Assembly (NCBI GenBank): GCA_003457135.1
Contig: DMSQ01000038.1
Location: 1 to 58,072 of the forward strand
Source: Prolixibacteraceae bacterium
Lineage (GTDB): Bacteria > Bacteroidota > Bacteroidia > Bacteroidales > Prolixibacteraceae
DNA: 58,072 nt
Direction: 5' to 3'
Shown here: positions 44,996 through 53,252 of the stretch, piece by piece
Layout: the number at the start of each line of letters is the position of its first letter
Numbering within the stretch: the stretch's first letter is position 1
Translations under genes and position numbers: made by a program
Notes under the pieces: model-generated
Told to the model about the DNA's origin: nothing
Databases searched by the model: none
The model's input: the letters and a program-made list of their open reading frames with translations, nothing else

Positions 44996-45505
44996 ATGAA
45001 ACGAATTGGCTTATTATCGGATACACACGGAACATTGAGTACACGGATTTTCAAGTTTTTTGAACCAGTTGATGAAATCTGGCACGCCGGAGATATTGGC
45101 AATGCAGAAACCGCCGACCAACTTTCGGCATTCAAACCATTTCGCGCCGTTTACGGAAACATTGATGATCATGTTCTGCGCCGGATGTTTCAGCTTGACC
45201 AACGATTTCTTTGCGAAGAAGTGGATGTGTTAATGACACACATTGGAGGTTATCCCGGTCATTACGAAACCCGGGTGCGAAATCAGTTCAAAATAAAGGC
45301 GCCTCAACTTTTTATTTGTGGGCACTCACATATCCTGAAAGTCATTTTCGATCCGAAATATCAGTTACTGCATATTAATCCCGGAGCCGCCGGAAACAAA
45401 GGCATTCATCAGGTTTGCACTGCCGTGAGGTTTGTGATTGACGGAAAGAATATCAGGGATTTGGAAGTACTTGAATTTGAAAGGGCCGCATTTCAGGAAA
45501 TTTGA
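44996..45505 (+). CDS. YfcE/MJ0936-like metallophosphoesterase
   Basis: 169 residues. Metal-binding motifs of calcineurin-like phosphoesterases: IGLLSDTHGTL, DEIWHAGDIG, YGNIDDH, MTHIGGYPG and FICGHSHILK. Typical length for the YfcE group, which hydrolyses phosphodiesters. ATG at 44996 is the clear start. Divergent from the SixA gene. Confidence 0.93.
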   Translation: MKRIGLLSDTHGTLSTRIFKFFEPVDEIWHAGDIGNAETADQLSAFKPFRAVYGNIDDHVLRRMFQLDQRFLCEEVDVLMTHIGGYPGHYETRVRNQFKIKAPQLFICGHSHILKVIFDPKYQLLHINPGAAGNKGIHQVCTAVRFVIDGKNIRDLEVLEFERAAFQEI

Positions 45506-45751
45506 TAAGAAAACAGTTATACCCATACATCAAAAGCAGCGAAAACATACTCAGTCCAACAGATAAGATGAACGCTAACCAGCCTGAACCTAAAGAATTA
45601 AAATAAAGCTGTTTAGTATAAGTTAAAGTTCAGAAAAGTACCATATATTTGGTGATAGTTACTAGCGGCAATTGCATTGTCCATTGATACACTACTCAAA
45701 ATTCGTTCATTTTCGGTCTGAAAGACGACTAATATTTACTATTTTTGACAA

Positions 45752-46636
45752 ATGAGTGTAGAAAAAAAAGAGATACAACCACTAGGGGAAATTTTTGGTT
45801 TTCCTATTGATAATAAAAGTGATAGAGCGAGACGTTATCGAGTTAACAAGCTTTGCCCTTACAATAACATTGTTTCGAATTGTACTAAAAACAGTATTGA
45901 ATTTCCACTAGGTGTTTGCAGTTTAAACCACAAAGGCAAACAAGTAATCATTTGTCCAATAAGGTTTCGGGAAGATTGGACTATAGTTAGTGATGCAGCA
46001 AATTTTATTTTTGAAGGGAAAGCAACTTGGACACATGTTGGAGAAGTAAGGCTAAAAGACAAACATGGCAAATCAGCCGGAAATATTGACTATGTTTTAG
46101 TTTCTTATGATGACAAAGGTCGGGTTTTGGATTTTGGTTCACTTGAGGTTCAAGCAGTTTACATTTCAGGAAATTTGACAGGGCCATTTACTGCATACTT
46201 AGAAAATCAATCATCCGAATTTATTTGGAATCAAGCTTTTAAATATCCGAAGCCTGATTATCTTTCATCATCAAGAAAAAGACTCATTCCTCAAATTATT
46301 GCAAAAGGCTCAATTTTAAAACAATGGAATAAAAAACAAGTTGTTGCATTACAGACGAGTTTCTACAATACATTGCCATCACTTCCAGAATTTGACAAAT
46401 CCGAATCAGACTTTGCCTTCTTTCTATATGATCTTGTTCCAGATAAACAAACCAAAGTTTTATCGCTCAAACTTCAAAGAATAGTTTATACGAAATTTGC
46501 CAATGCCTTAGAACAAATTGCGAAATTTGAAGCGGGTTCTTTAAGCCAATTTACGGAAATATTGCAGAAGAAACTTGACGCTAAAAGGGCAGGTTTTTCT
46601 GATATTGATAACCTTGAAAACATAGTTGTAGAATGA
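45752..46636 (+). CDS. NotI-like type II restriction endonuclease
   Basis: 294 residues. Four cysteines at 35, 44, 56 and 68 (LCPYNN, SNCTK, GVCSL, IICPIRF) match the iron-binding cysteine cluster of the NotI family. The catalytic core reads GNIDYVLVSYDDKGRVLDFGSLEVQAVYISGN, with D113 and E132-V-Q134, the PD-(D/E)XQ variant used in this family. The gene overlaps the adenine methylase by 4 nt. The recognition sequence cannot be predicted; pairing with an adenine methylase suggests a site that contains A. Upstream 246 bp (45506-45751) holds nothing recognisable. Confidence 0.85.
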   Translation: MSVEKKEIQPLGEIFGFPIDNKSDRARRYRVNKLCPYNNIVSNCTKNSIEFPLGVCSLNHKGKQVIICPIRFREDWTIVSDAANFIFEGKATWTHVGEVRLKDKHGKSAGNIDYVLVSYDDKGRVLDFGSLEVQAVYISGNLTGPFTAYLENQSSEFIWNQAFKYPKPDYLSSSRKRLIPQIIAKGSILKQWNKKQVVALQTSFYNTLPSLPEFDKSESDFAFFLYDLVPDKQTKVLSLKLQRIVYTKFANALEQIAKFEAGSLSQFTEILQKKLDAKRAGFSDIDNLENIVVE

Positions 46637-47526
46637 CAAGCCAACTGACTATGTTCGACATGGGCGAACAAAATAAGACCCATTCTATTATCAATGTTGC
46701 ATCTGTTCCGCAACGTAGTCCATTCCGTTATCCGGGTGGTAAAACATGGCTTATTCCAACAGTTAGACAGTGGTTGAAACAAGAAAATAAAACCGCAAAA
46801 GAATTAATTGAACCTTTTGCTGGTGGCGGTATTGTAAGTTTGACAACAGCATTTGAAAAATTGGCAATCCATATTACAATGGTTGAATTGGATGAAGAAA
46901 TTGCGGCAGTTTGGGAAGCTATTTTAAATGGTAAAAACAAATGGCTTGCAGAGAAAATTTATTCTTACAACTTAACATATGTAAACGTAAAAACTGAATT
47001 AGAAAACCCAAACAAAGAATTACAAGACATAGCATTTTGCACTATTTTGAAGAACAGAGTCTTTCATGGTGGCATAATTGCAAAAGGTTCAGGAATGATT
47101 AAAAATGGCGAGAATGGAAAGGGTATTAATTCACGTTGGTATCCAAAAACTTTGCGCGATAGGATACTTGCAATTGGCCATGTAAAAGATAAAATTGATT
47201 TTATCCGTGGAGATGCTTTTGAAGTAATAGAACAAAATCTAAATAATCAAAATGCTTATTTCTTTATTGACCCGCCTTATACAATTGCTGGTAAAAGACT
47301 TTACACCTACTTTGACATTGACCACGAAAAATTATTTGAGTTGACTGCTCAACTTCAAGGGAAGTTCATGTTAACTTATGACGACACTCCAGAAATAAGA
47401 CAACTTGCAAAAAAATACAATCTGCAATACAGGACGATTCCAATGAAGACAACCCTGCACATTGAAAAAAATGAAATTATAATTTCGGACAACTTCTCTT
47501 GGTGGGCTGAAAGCAAAAGCCGATAA
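46633..47526 (+). CDS. D12-class DNA adenine methyltransferase
   Basis: 297 residues. Motifs of the Dam-like D12 class: SPFRYPGGKTWLIPTV (SAM binding, FxGxG-like), IEPFAGGGIVSLT, DFIRGDAFEVI and FFIDPPYTIAG (DPPY, catalytic). It is translated through an ATGA overlap from the NotI-like nuclease. It should methylate N6-adenine at the nuclease's site and protect the host. Confidence 0.92.
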   Translation: MTSQLTMFDMGEQNKTHSIINVASVPQRSPFRYPGGKTWLIPTVRQWLKQENKTAKELIEPFAGGGIVSLTTAFEKLAIHITMVELDEEIAAVWEAILNGKNKWLAEKIYSYNLTYVNVKTELENPNKELQDIAFCTILKNRVFHGGIIAKGSGMIKNGENGKGINSRWYPKTLRDRILAIGHVKDKIDFIRGDAFEVIEQNLNNQNAYFFIDPPYTIAGKRLYTYFDIDHEKLFELTAQLQGKFMLTYDDTPEIRQLAKKYNLQYRTIPMKTTLHIEKNEIIISDNFSWWAESKSR

Positions 47527-48076
47527 CATTTAGCTGAATAGCCGAAATCCCAGATATAAAAAATCCCGTTGCCGAATAGGGTTAATGGGATTTTGGTCTA
47601 TTCGTTTGGAAGTCTCTGGCACTTTGGACAATTTACATACCTATAAATAAACCATTTGCGCATTTGCAACTTAACGAGTTTGCTTCAATGCTTATGCAGA
47701 GCCAGGCATTGACTATAATTCGGTTTCCCATTTGAAAGTTGCTCTTTTTCAAACATGATCCGGGCCAGTTTCCTGTTGAATCAGATTTTCAAATTGTGCT
47801 CAAAGCGCTTCAAGCTTATTCATGACTTAAAACTTCAGCCCAATATTTGGTTTTAATCGCTAAACTTTATTTTAATGTCAGTTGTTTAGCTGGGTATTTT
47901 ACTGACAAATGCTTAACTGACCTTATGAGAAATAATCTTCTAACCAGAAATAAGTAATAAAAACAATTATTGAGATGGGCTTTAAAGAAGGTTTCACTAT
48001 TACCCTGAATGAATTAGCAGATATTTTCTCATCAAATCCACTCTGATCTCTTCAAAAACAAAACAGAAAACAAGAT
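47527..48076. other. Intergenic region after the restriction-modification pair
   Basis: 550 bp without a credible gene. An 8-bp stem AAAATCCC (47560-47567) / GGGATTTT (47587-47594) with a 19-nt loop and T-tail is a possible terminator for the methylase. The rest is AT-rich, with no clear promoter for the downstream gene and no recognised relic. Confidence 0.6.
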
Positions 48077-48403
48077 ATGATTGCAAAAACACCGGAACCA
48101 CCCTATTATGCTGTAATCTTCACATCGGTAAGGACCGATGGCGATCATGGATATGCTGAAATGGCAGATAAAATGATGGAATTAGCTAAAAATCAATCCG
48201 GATTTTTAGGTGTCGAGTCGGCAAGAGAACAAATTGGAATTACTGTTTCATACTGGACAGACCTGGAATCTATACAAAAATGGAGAGATAACCTGGAACA
48301 TCAGGTTGCCCGAAGGAAAGGAAAAGAATGGTGGTATCAGCAATTTACAACAAGAATCGCGAAAGTTGAACGTGATTACAGTTTTGAAAAATCACCCGCT
48401 TAG
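48077..48403 (+). CDS. Antibiotic biosynthesis monooxygenase (ABM) family protein
   Basis: 108 residues with the ferredoxin-like ABM fold: YYAVIFTSVRTDGDHGYAEMADKMMELAKNQSGFLGVESARE, then ITVSYWTDLESIQKWRDNLEHQ. The pattern with W and H near the second half is that of heme-degrading or quinol monooxygenase-like members, but active-site residues are not conclusive. Confidence 0.85.
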   Translation: MIAKTPEPPYYAVIFTSVRTDGDHGYAEMADKMMELAKNQSGFLGVESAREQIGITVSYWTDLESIQKWRDNLEHQVARRKGKEWWYQQFTTRIAKVERDYSFEKSPA

Positions 48404-48513
48404 ATTATTTTATCTTTATATATTGAAAGTCTGGCAACCCCTTTGAACCCATACCTCCAATCGGTTCCCTATACTTGTAAATCGAACTCCTGAAAATAAA
48501 TAATCCTTAAAAA

Positions 48514-49011
48514 ATGAAATTGAATTTGTTTTTGCTTTTGACTTTTTTGACAATCCTGTTTTCATTCAATGTGTTTGCTCAAAACACAGAAAACAGCAAT
48601 CTTATTTTAACTCACCACGACCATCACCGGAACGAAATTGGGTTGGCATACTCACCGGTATATTTGCTCAAAGAAAAAAGATTTGCCTCCGGAATGCATC
48701 TGCATTTTGTGCGTAACCTGCCCCATTCAAAATTTGGACTTGGCCTGGGTTATGAAAGAATTTTCGACACGCATAAACATAACACTTTCGGGCTTGAAGT
48801 GATGTACAGGCCCATTGAAAAATTAAGTTTCAGCGTATCGCCAGGCTTGACATTTGAGGAAAATAGTCCAGGGGTAAATCCCGCCTTACACTTTGAAACC
48901 ACCTACGACTTTGAAATCGGAGATTTCCACCTTGGTCCGGTATTCGAATTTGCAATTGATCCGGAAGACATTCATTTAAGCCTGGGTGTTCATCTGGGCT
49001 TTGGATTCTGA
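48514..49011 (+). CDS. Small outer-membrane barrel-like protein with His-rich N-terminus
   Basis: 165 residues with signal peptide MKLNLFLLLTFLTILFSFNVFAQ. The mature start is followed by HHDHHRNEIGLAYS, an unusual histidine cluster that could bind metal. The rest consists of alternating amphipathic strands and ends with LSLGVHLGFGF, an aromatic terminus typical of outer-membrane barrels. No family recognised. Confidence 0.6.
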   Translation: MKLNLFLLLTFLTILFSFNVFAQNTENSNLILTHHDHHRNEIGLAYSPVYLLKEKRFASGMHLHFVRNLPHSKFGLGLGYERIFDTHKHNTFGLEVMYRPIEKLSFSVSPGLTFEENSPGVNPALHFETTYDFEIGDFHLGPVFEFAIDPEDIHLSLGVHLGFGF

Positions 49012-49069
49012 ATCATTTGGGTTTCAACTTTTTTCATAGCTATCTGTTCTAAAGTGAAAAGTAAAAATC

Positions 49070-49660
49070 ATGAGCCGGTTTCTTTTCATATTAATTCTAT
49101 CTGCAATGACAAGTATTTCAAGTCCAGCACAAACTGAAACTGCAACCTTTGGGGGAGGCTGTTTTTGGTGTACCGAAGCTATTTTTAAAAGCCTGAAAGG
49201 TGTCGAAACCGTTGAATCAGGGTATTCAGGGGGTAAATTAAAGAATCCGACCTACAAGGAAGTCTGCTCTGGTTTAACGGGTCATGCAGAAGTGATTCAG
49301 ATTAACTTCGATCCTTCAGTGATTGGTTTCCGTGAATTGCTTGAGGTTTTTTGGGAAACACACGATCCTACCACGCTGAACCGTCAGGGCGCCGATGTGG
49401 GAACGCAATACCGCTCGGTTGTTTTTTACCATTCGCCGAAACAAAAGGAAGAAGCAGAAAAATACAAGGCCGAACTCAATAAGGAAAATGTTTTTGGCAA
49501 GCCGGTAGTTACAGAAATCACGGCTTTCGAAAAGTTTTACAGGGCCGAAAACTACCATCAGGATTACTTTGCTAACAACTCAACACAAGGTTATTGCCAG
49601 ATTGTAATTGTACCTAAACTCCAAAAATTTAGAAAGATTTTTAAGGATAAACTCAAATAA
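49070..49660 (+). CDS. msrA: Peptide methionine sulfoxide reductase MsrA, exported
   Basis: 196 residues. A signal peptide (MSRFLFILILSAMTSISSPA) precedes the catalytic ATFGGGCFWCTEAIF motif (Cys in CFWC). Other family residues are GYSGGKLKNPTYKEVCSGLTGHAEV, and later GTQYRSVVFYHS and NYHQDYF. It reduces S-methionine sulfoxide; the signal peptide places it in the periplasm. Confidence 0.95.
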   Translation: MSRFLFILILSAMTSISSPAQTETATFGGGCFWCTEAIFKSLKGVETVESGYSGGKLKNPTYKEVCSGLTGHAEVIQINFDPSVIGFRELLEVFWETHDPTTLNRQGADVGTQYRSVVFYHSPKQKEEAEKYKAELNKENVFGKPVVTEITAFEKFYRAENYHQDYFANNSTQGYCQIVIVPKLQKFRKIFKDKLK

Positions 49661-49895
49661 CTTATTAAATGCAGACGATTTTTTGGTGGGCTACCAAAGG
49701 GAGCAAATTGCTGTACGAGTTTCAAGAGACTGTTTAAAATTTGTTTCTGGTTCGGTTAGGAACCAACGGTCGGTAAAATTAATGAAGAAATATCTGTCTT
49801 TTGTCCGGGACAAATCTTATTCGGTAGAAGCACTTCTATAACGCATAAAGCCCCCGCCATCCATTCCGGACAACAAGGGATTATTTTATTTTGGA

Positions 49896-49928
49896 AGTCC
49901 GTGTGCGACTTAAAGTCGCACCCGGACT
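49896..49928. repeat. 33-nt palindrome after msrA
   Basis: AGTCCGTGTGCGACTT and AAGTCGCACCCGGACT form 16-bp arms with one T/C mismatch around a central A. The core GACTTnAAGTC recurs in the palindrome between sucC and sucD. The 49661-49938 gap holds this element and otherwise no gene I can support; it may serve as a shared terminator between msrA and the E1 gene. Confidence 0.6.
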
Positions 49929-49938
49929 AAACATTAGA

Positions 49939-52407
49939 TTATACTCCTAACTTATTCCTTCTGATCTGCTCAGCGCTTGTGAAGTTGTTTTTAACCACAT
50001 GGCCTTTCAACGGAACAATTTTTTCGTGGATGGCATCGATCATCCATTCGGCACATGGGAAGAATGAGTTTTCGAGTTCATAAGCCGGGGTGATCCAGTT
50101 GCGCGAACCAACCACTACCGGTGGAGCGTCCAGATCGTCGAAGGCAAGTTCTGAGATGGTCTGGGCCATTTCTTTCATGAATGAACCGCGCGTTGAAGCA
50201 TCACCAGATATCACAATTCGTCCGGTCTTTTTCACCGAAGCCAGCACCAGTTCGTAGTTAAACGGACTCAAACTGCGGGCATCGATTACTTCAGCCGACA
50301 TGCCGTATTTGTCCTGAAGTATAGTTGCAGCTTCCATTGCACGGTACAAAGTGGCGCCGATAGTCAGGATAGTCACATCTTTTCCTTCGCGTTTAATATC
50401 AGGCTCGCCGATGGCAATTTCGTAATATCCTTCAGGAACACCACCTTTGTGGAACATTTCGCCCATATCGTACAAGCGTTGACTTTCGAAGAAAATCACC
50501 GGATCGGTTCCCTGCAGCGCAGCATTCATCAAACCTTTGGCGTCGTATGGGGTGGCTGGAAAAACGACTTTCAGCCCGGGAATCTGGGCAGTCAAAGCTG
50601 TCCAGTCCTGCGAATGTTGAGCGCCATATTTCGAACCTACTGAAACGCGCAACACCACCGGCATTTTGATCACGTTTCCGCTCATCGCCTGCCATTTAGG
50701 AAGCTGGTTAAACACCTGATCACCGCATCGGCCCAGAAAATCGCAATACATGATTTCAGGAATCACACGGCCACCGCACATGGCATAACCAATGGCAGTT
50801 CCCACAATTGCACCTTCCGAAATCGGCGAGTTGAACAAACGGTGGTAAGGCAGAGCTTCAGTCAGGCCGCGATAGACAGCAAATGCACCTCCCCAGTCGC
50901 GGTTTTCTTCACCGTAGGCTATCAAAGTCGGATCTTTGTAGAAGCGATCAACGATGGCTTCGAAAATACCGTCGCGATAAGCATACGTTTTTATTTTGGA
51001 GTGCGCTTTACCGTTTTCGTCAAAAGCAAAACGTTCTTTTTTAGCTAATTGCTGAACACGTGAATTCTCGGCCATCGGGTGGTTTACATCCGGAGTACCT
51101 TCTTCCATTTTGTCAACCGACTCGTTCGAGAACATCATTTCACCAATCAGGTTCGGGTATTTATCCATGTCCATGCGTGGAGAAACCTTGTCGTCAATCG
51201 CCAGTTTCATGGTCCATTCCATCAGGCTGATGGTGTCGCCTTTAATTCCGGCTAACAAATCTTCGGTAGCAACTCCGGCTTTCACCAGTTCGCGGCCAAA
51301 CCAGGCAATCGAATCCTGAGCTTCCCATGCTTCCACTTCTTCTTTTGAACGGTACGATGACGCATCCGAAGGCGAGTGTCCGCTGTAACGGTAAGTCAGT
51401 ACATCGAGCAAAACCGGTCCGCGTTTTTCGTCCAGAATTTTGCGTTTGCGTTTATAGGCATCTATCACAGCCAGCGGATTGTAACCGTCAACGCGTTCGG
51501 CATGAAGCTGATCTGCATTCACTCCGGCGCCGATGCGGGCAGCAATGTTGTAACCCATCGTCTCGCCGCAGGTTTGTCCGCCCATTCCGTACTGGTTGTT
51601 CATGATGTTGATGATCAGCGGAAGTCCGCCTTTCATGTCGCCATCCCATAATTCGTTGAACTGATCCATGGTCGCAAAAGCCAGACCTTCCCAAACTGGT
51701 CCACAAGCCATTGAAGCGTCACCAATGTTGGCTACCACGATTCCCGGTTTGCGGTTTACTTTTTTGAAGAGAGCTGCACCTACAGCAATATCGCCCGAAC
51801 CACCTACGATAGCATTGTTTGGATACACACCAAATGGCGTAAAGAACGCGTGCATCGAACCGCCCAATCCTTTGTTGAAACCGGTTTCGCGTGCAAAAAT
51901 CTCAGCCAGCGTTCCGTAGATCATGAATTTAATGGCCAGTTCCTTTACGGTTCCGGTATGTCCGTTTTTAACCGGGGCGAAGGTGATTCCGTCGAAATGA
52001 CTTTCCATCACCTGCATCAGTTGTTCGTCGCTTAATTTCGCGATGGCCGATAAACCTTTGGCCAGAATTTCACCGTGCGAGCGGTGCGATCCGAAGATGA
52101 AATCCTCAACGCCGAGCGTGTAAGCCATACCAACTGCGGCAGCTTCCTGTCCGATCGACAAATGTGCAGGACCGGGATGATCATAGGCAATGCCGTTGTA
52201 ATCGCCACGGATTTTGATCAGGTTGAGCATGGTTTCAAACTCACGGATCACCACCATATCACGGTAAATACGCAGCAAATCTTCGTCGGTGAAGTTTGCT
52301 TTTTCTTCTTCAACAGTTTTGTTGTACTGATTTACAGGAATCGGCTGAAAGGTAATCTCACCAGCTTTCCTGACTTCTGACGGATCAATGAATTGTGATT
52401 TGGGCAT
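49939..52407 (-). CDS. 2-oxoacid dehydrogenase E1, fused alpha-beta subunits
   Basis: 822 residues. Alpha part (~1-420): FIFGSHRSHGEILAKGL, GHTGTVKELA, then the TPP motif GDASMACGPVWEGLAFA...NNQYGMG. Beta part (~470-820): IAYGEENRDWGGAFAVYRGLTEALPYHRLFNSPISEGAIVG, PVVLRVSVGSKYGAQHSQDW and the C-terminal RIVISGDAST. A single-chain E1 (alpha-beta fusion) is seen in several Bacteroidota. With E2 and E3 nearby it forms a pyruvate or branched-chain type complex; the substrate is not certain. Last gene of the cluster on this strand. Confidence 0.92.
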   Translation of the reverse strand: MPKSQFIDPSEVRKAGEITFQPIPVNQYNKTVEEEKANFTDEDLLRIYRDMVVIREFETMLNLIKIRGDYNGIAYDHPGPAHLSIGQEAAAVGMAYTLGVEDFIFGSHRSHGEILAKGLSAIAKLSDEQLMQVMESHFDGITFAPVKNGHTGTVKELAIKFMIYGTLAEIFARETGFNKGLGGSMHAFFTPFGVYPNNAIVGGSGDIAVGAALFKKVNRKPGIVVANIGDASMACGPVWEGLAFATMDQFNELWDGDMKGGLPLIINIMNNQYGMGGQTCGETMGYNIAARIGAGVNADQLHAERVDGYNPLAVIDAYKRKRKILDEKRGPVLLDVLTYRYSGHSPSDASSYRSKEEVEAWEAQDSIAWFGRELVKAGVATEDLLAGIKGDTISLMEWTMKLAIDDKVSPRMDMDKYPNLIGEMMFSNESVDKMEEGTPDVNHPMAENSRVQQLAKKERFAFDENGKAHSKIKTYAYRDGIFEAIVDRFYKDPTLIAYGEENRDWGGAFAVYRGLTEALPYHRLFNSPISEGAIVGTAIGYAMCGGRVIPEIMYCDFLGRCGDQVFNQLPKWQAMSGNVIKMPVVLRVSVGSKYGAQHSQDWTALTAQIPGLKVVFPATPYDAKGLMNAALQGTDPVIFFESQRLYDMGEMFHKGGVPEGYYEIAIGEPDIKREGKDVTILTIGATLYRAMEAATILQDKYGMSAEVIDARSLSPFNYELVLASVKKTGRIVISGDASTRGSFMKEMAQTISELAFDDLDAPPVVVGSRNWITPAYELENSFFPCAEWMIDAIHEKIVPLKGHVVKNNFTSAEQIRRNKLGV

Positions 52408-52463
52408 TGTATTTTGTTTTAAAATTGTTTTTCGTTGTTAATAATATTTGCTCTTTGATGAGC

Positions 52464-52498
52464 GAGTTTAAAGTTCAAAGTCTAAAGTTTAAAGTTTT
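52464..52498. repeat. TTTAAAGTTTTGG repeat, copy upstream of E1
   Basis: GAGTTTAAAGTTCAAAGTCTAAAGTTTAAAGTTTTGGTGTGCG is one copy of a short repeat family that also fills 52961-53051 and 53147-53266. Confidence 0.6.
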
Positions 52499-52513
52499 GG
52501 TGTGCGAACGATA

Positions 52514-52903
52514 TCACTTGAATTTTGATCCTTTGATTTCGGATTGATTCAGATATTCCATAAAACCACTTATAAGTTTACTCGATTCTTCAGCCATTAG
52601 GAATGCCTTATCAAATTCTTCCTTTGAAATGTATTCATTATCAAGGGCCCGATATAATTGGGAGCGTGTTTCTCCGGAAGAGCCTTTTGCAATTGATAAA
52701 AACTGGATAAATTCACGATTCCCATTGCGTTCAAAGCCTTCAGCGATATTATCCATTATTGAACCGGAAGAGCCTTTTATCTGCCCAACCAAACGAAAAT
52801 CTTTGGAAAAGGCTGATTTCAAAGTAAAACTATGAATCAGTTTACAAAGTTCTCTTGCCTGTTGCCAAGCCTTTATGTCCTCAAATCTGCTGATTGTTGC
52901 CAT
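52514..52903 (-). CDS. Four-helix-bundle protein (S23/IVP family)
   Basis: 129 residues with the family signature FEDIKAWQQARELCKLIHSFT, LVGQIKGSSGSIMDNIAEGFERNGNREFIQFLSIAKGSSGETRSQLYRALD. The four-helix-bundle proteins are known from 23S rRNA intervening sequences and, as Avd, from diversity-generating retroelements. No reverse transcriptase or rRNA is near, so this is an orphan copy inserted between lpd and E1 and flanked by the AAAGTTTAAAGT repeats. Confidence 0.9.
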   Translation of the reverse strand: MATISRFEDIKAWQQARELCKLIHSFTLKSAFSKDFRLVGQIKGSSGSIMDNIAEGFERNGNREFIQFLSIAKGSSGETRSQLYRALDNEYISKEEFDKAFLMAEESSKLISGFMEYLNQSEIKGSKFK

Positions 52904-53252
52904 AACTTTTAGTTCTATATTATTGACTCTAAAATGATGTCTTTATTACTTTTTATAACGGGTTCAAAGTTTAAAGTCTAATGTTTAAAGTTACGGTTGC
53001 GAAGCCTCCAGTTTAAATATAAAGGTCTTAAGTTTAAAGTTTTGGTTGCGGAGATTCTCTCTTAATTCTTAAATTCGAGACAAAAAGTCAAGATAGAATA
53101 GTATCCGTTTACTAATTGTAAAAATCTCATTTCTTGCATGGGCTTAACTTTAAACATTGAACATCAAACTTTGAACTCCCAAAAACCTTATACTGACTTC
53201 AAAACCCAACAATCTCCTTCTTTGCGCGGGGTTCAACTTTAAACCTTGAACT
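52904..53252. repeat. AAAGTTTAAAGT repeat-rich gap
   Basis: 349 bp without a gene. Copies of AAAGTTTAAAGT (52974-53040), the inverse ACTTTAAAC motif (53148-53270), and a shared block TTTAAAGTT(A/T)YGGTTGCGNAG are present. This block occurs upstream of E1 too, so several copies frame the four-helix-bundle gene. Confidence 0.65.

Noticed and set aside
49608..49841. 77-aa frame after msrA
   Set aside because: It overlaps the MsrA C-terminus in another frame and has no recognisable domain; the 49674-49841 part looks non-coding.
52514..52903. Diversity-generating retroelement (Avd-type four-helix bundle)
   Set aside because: No reverse transcriptase, template repeat or variable repeat was found nearby.
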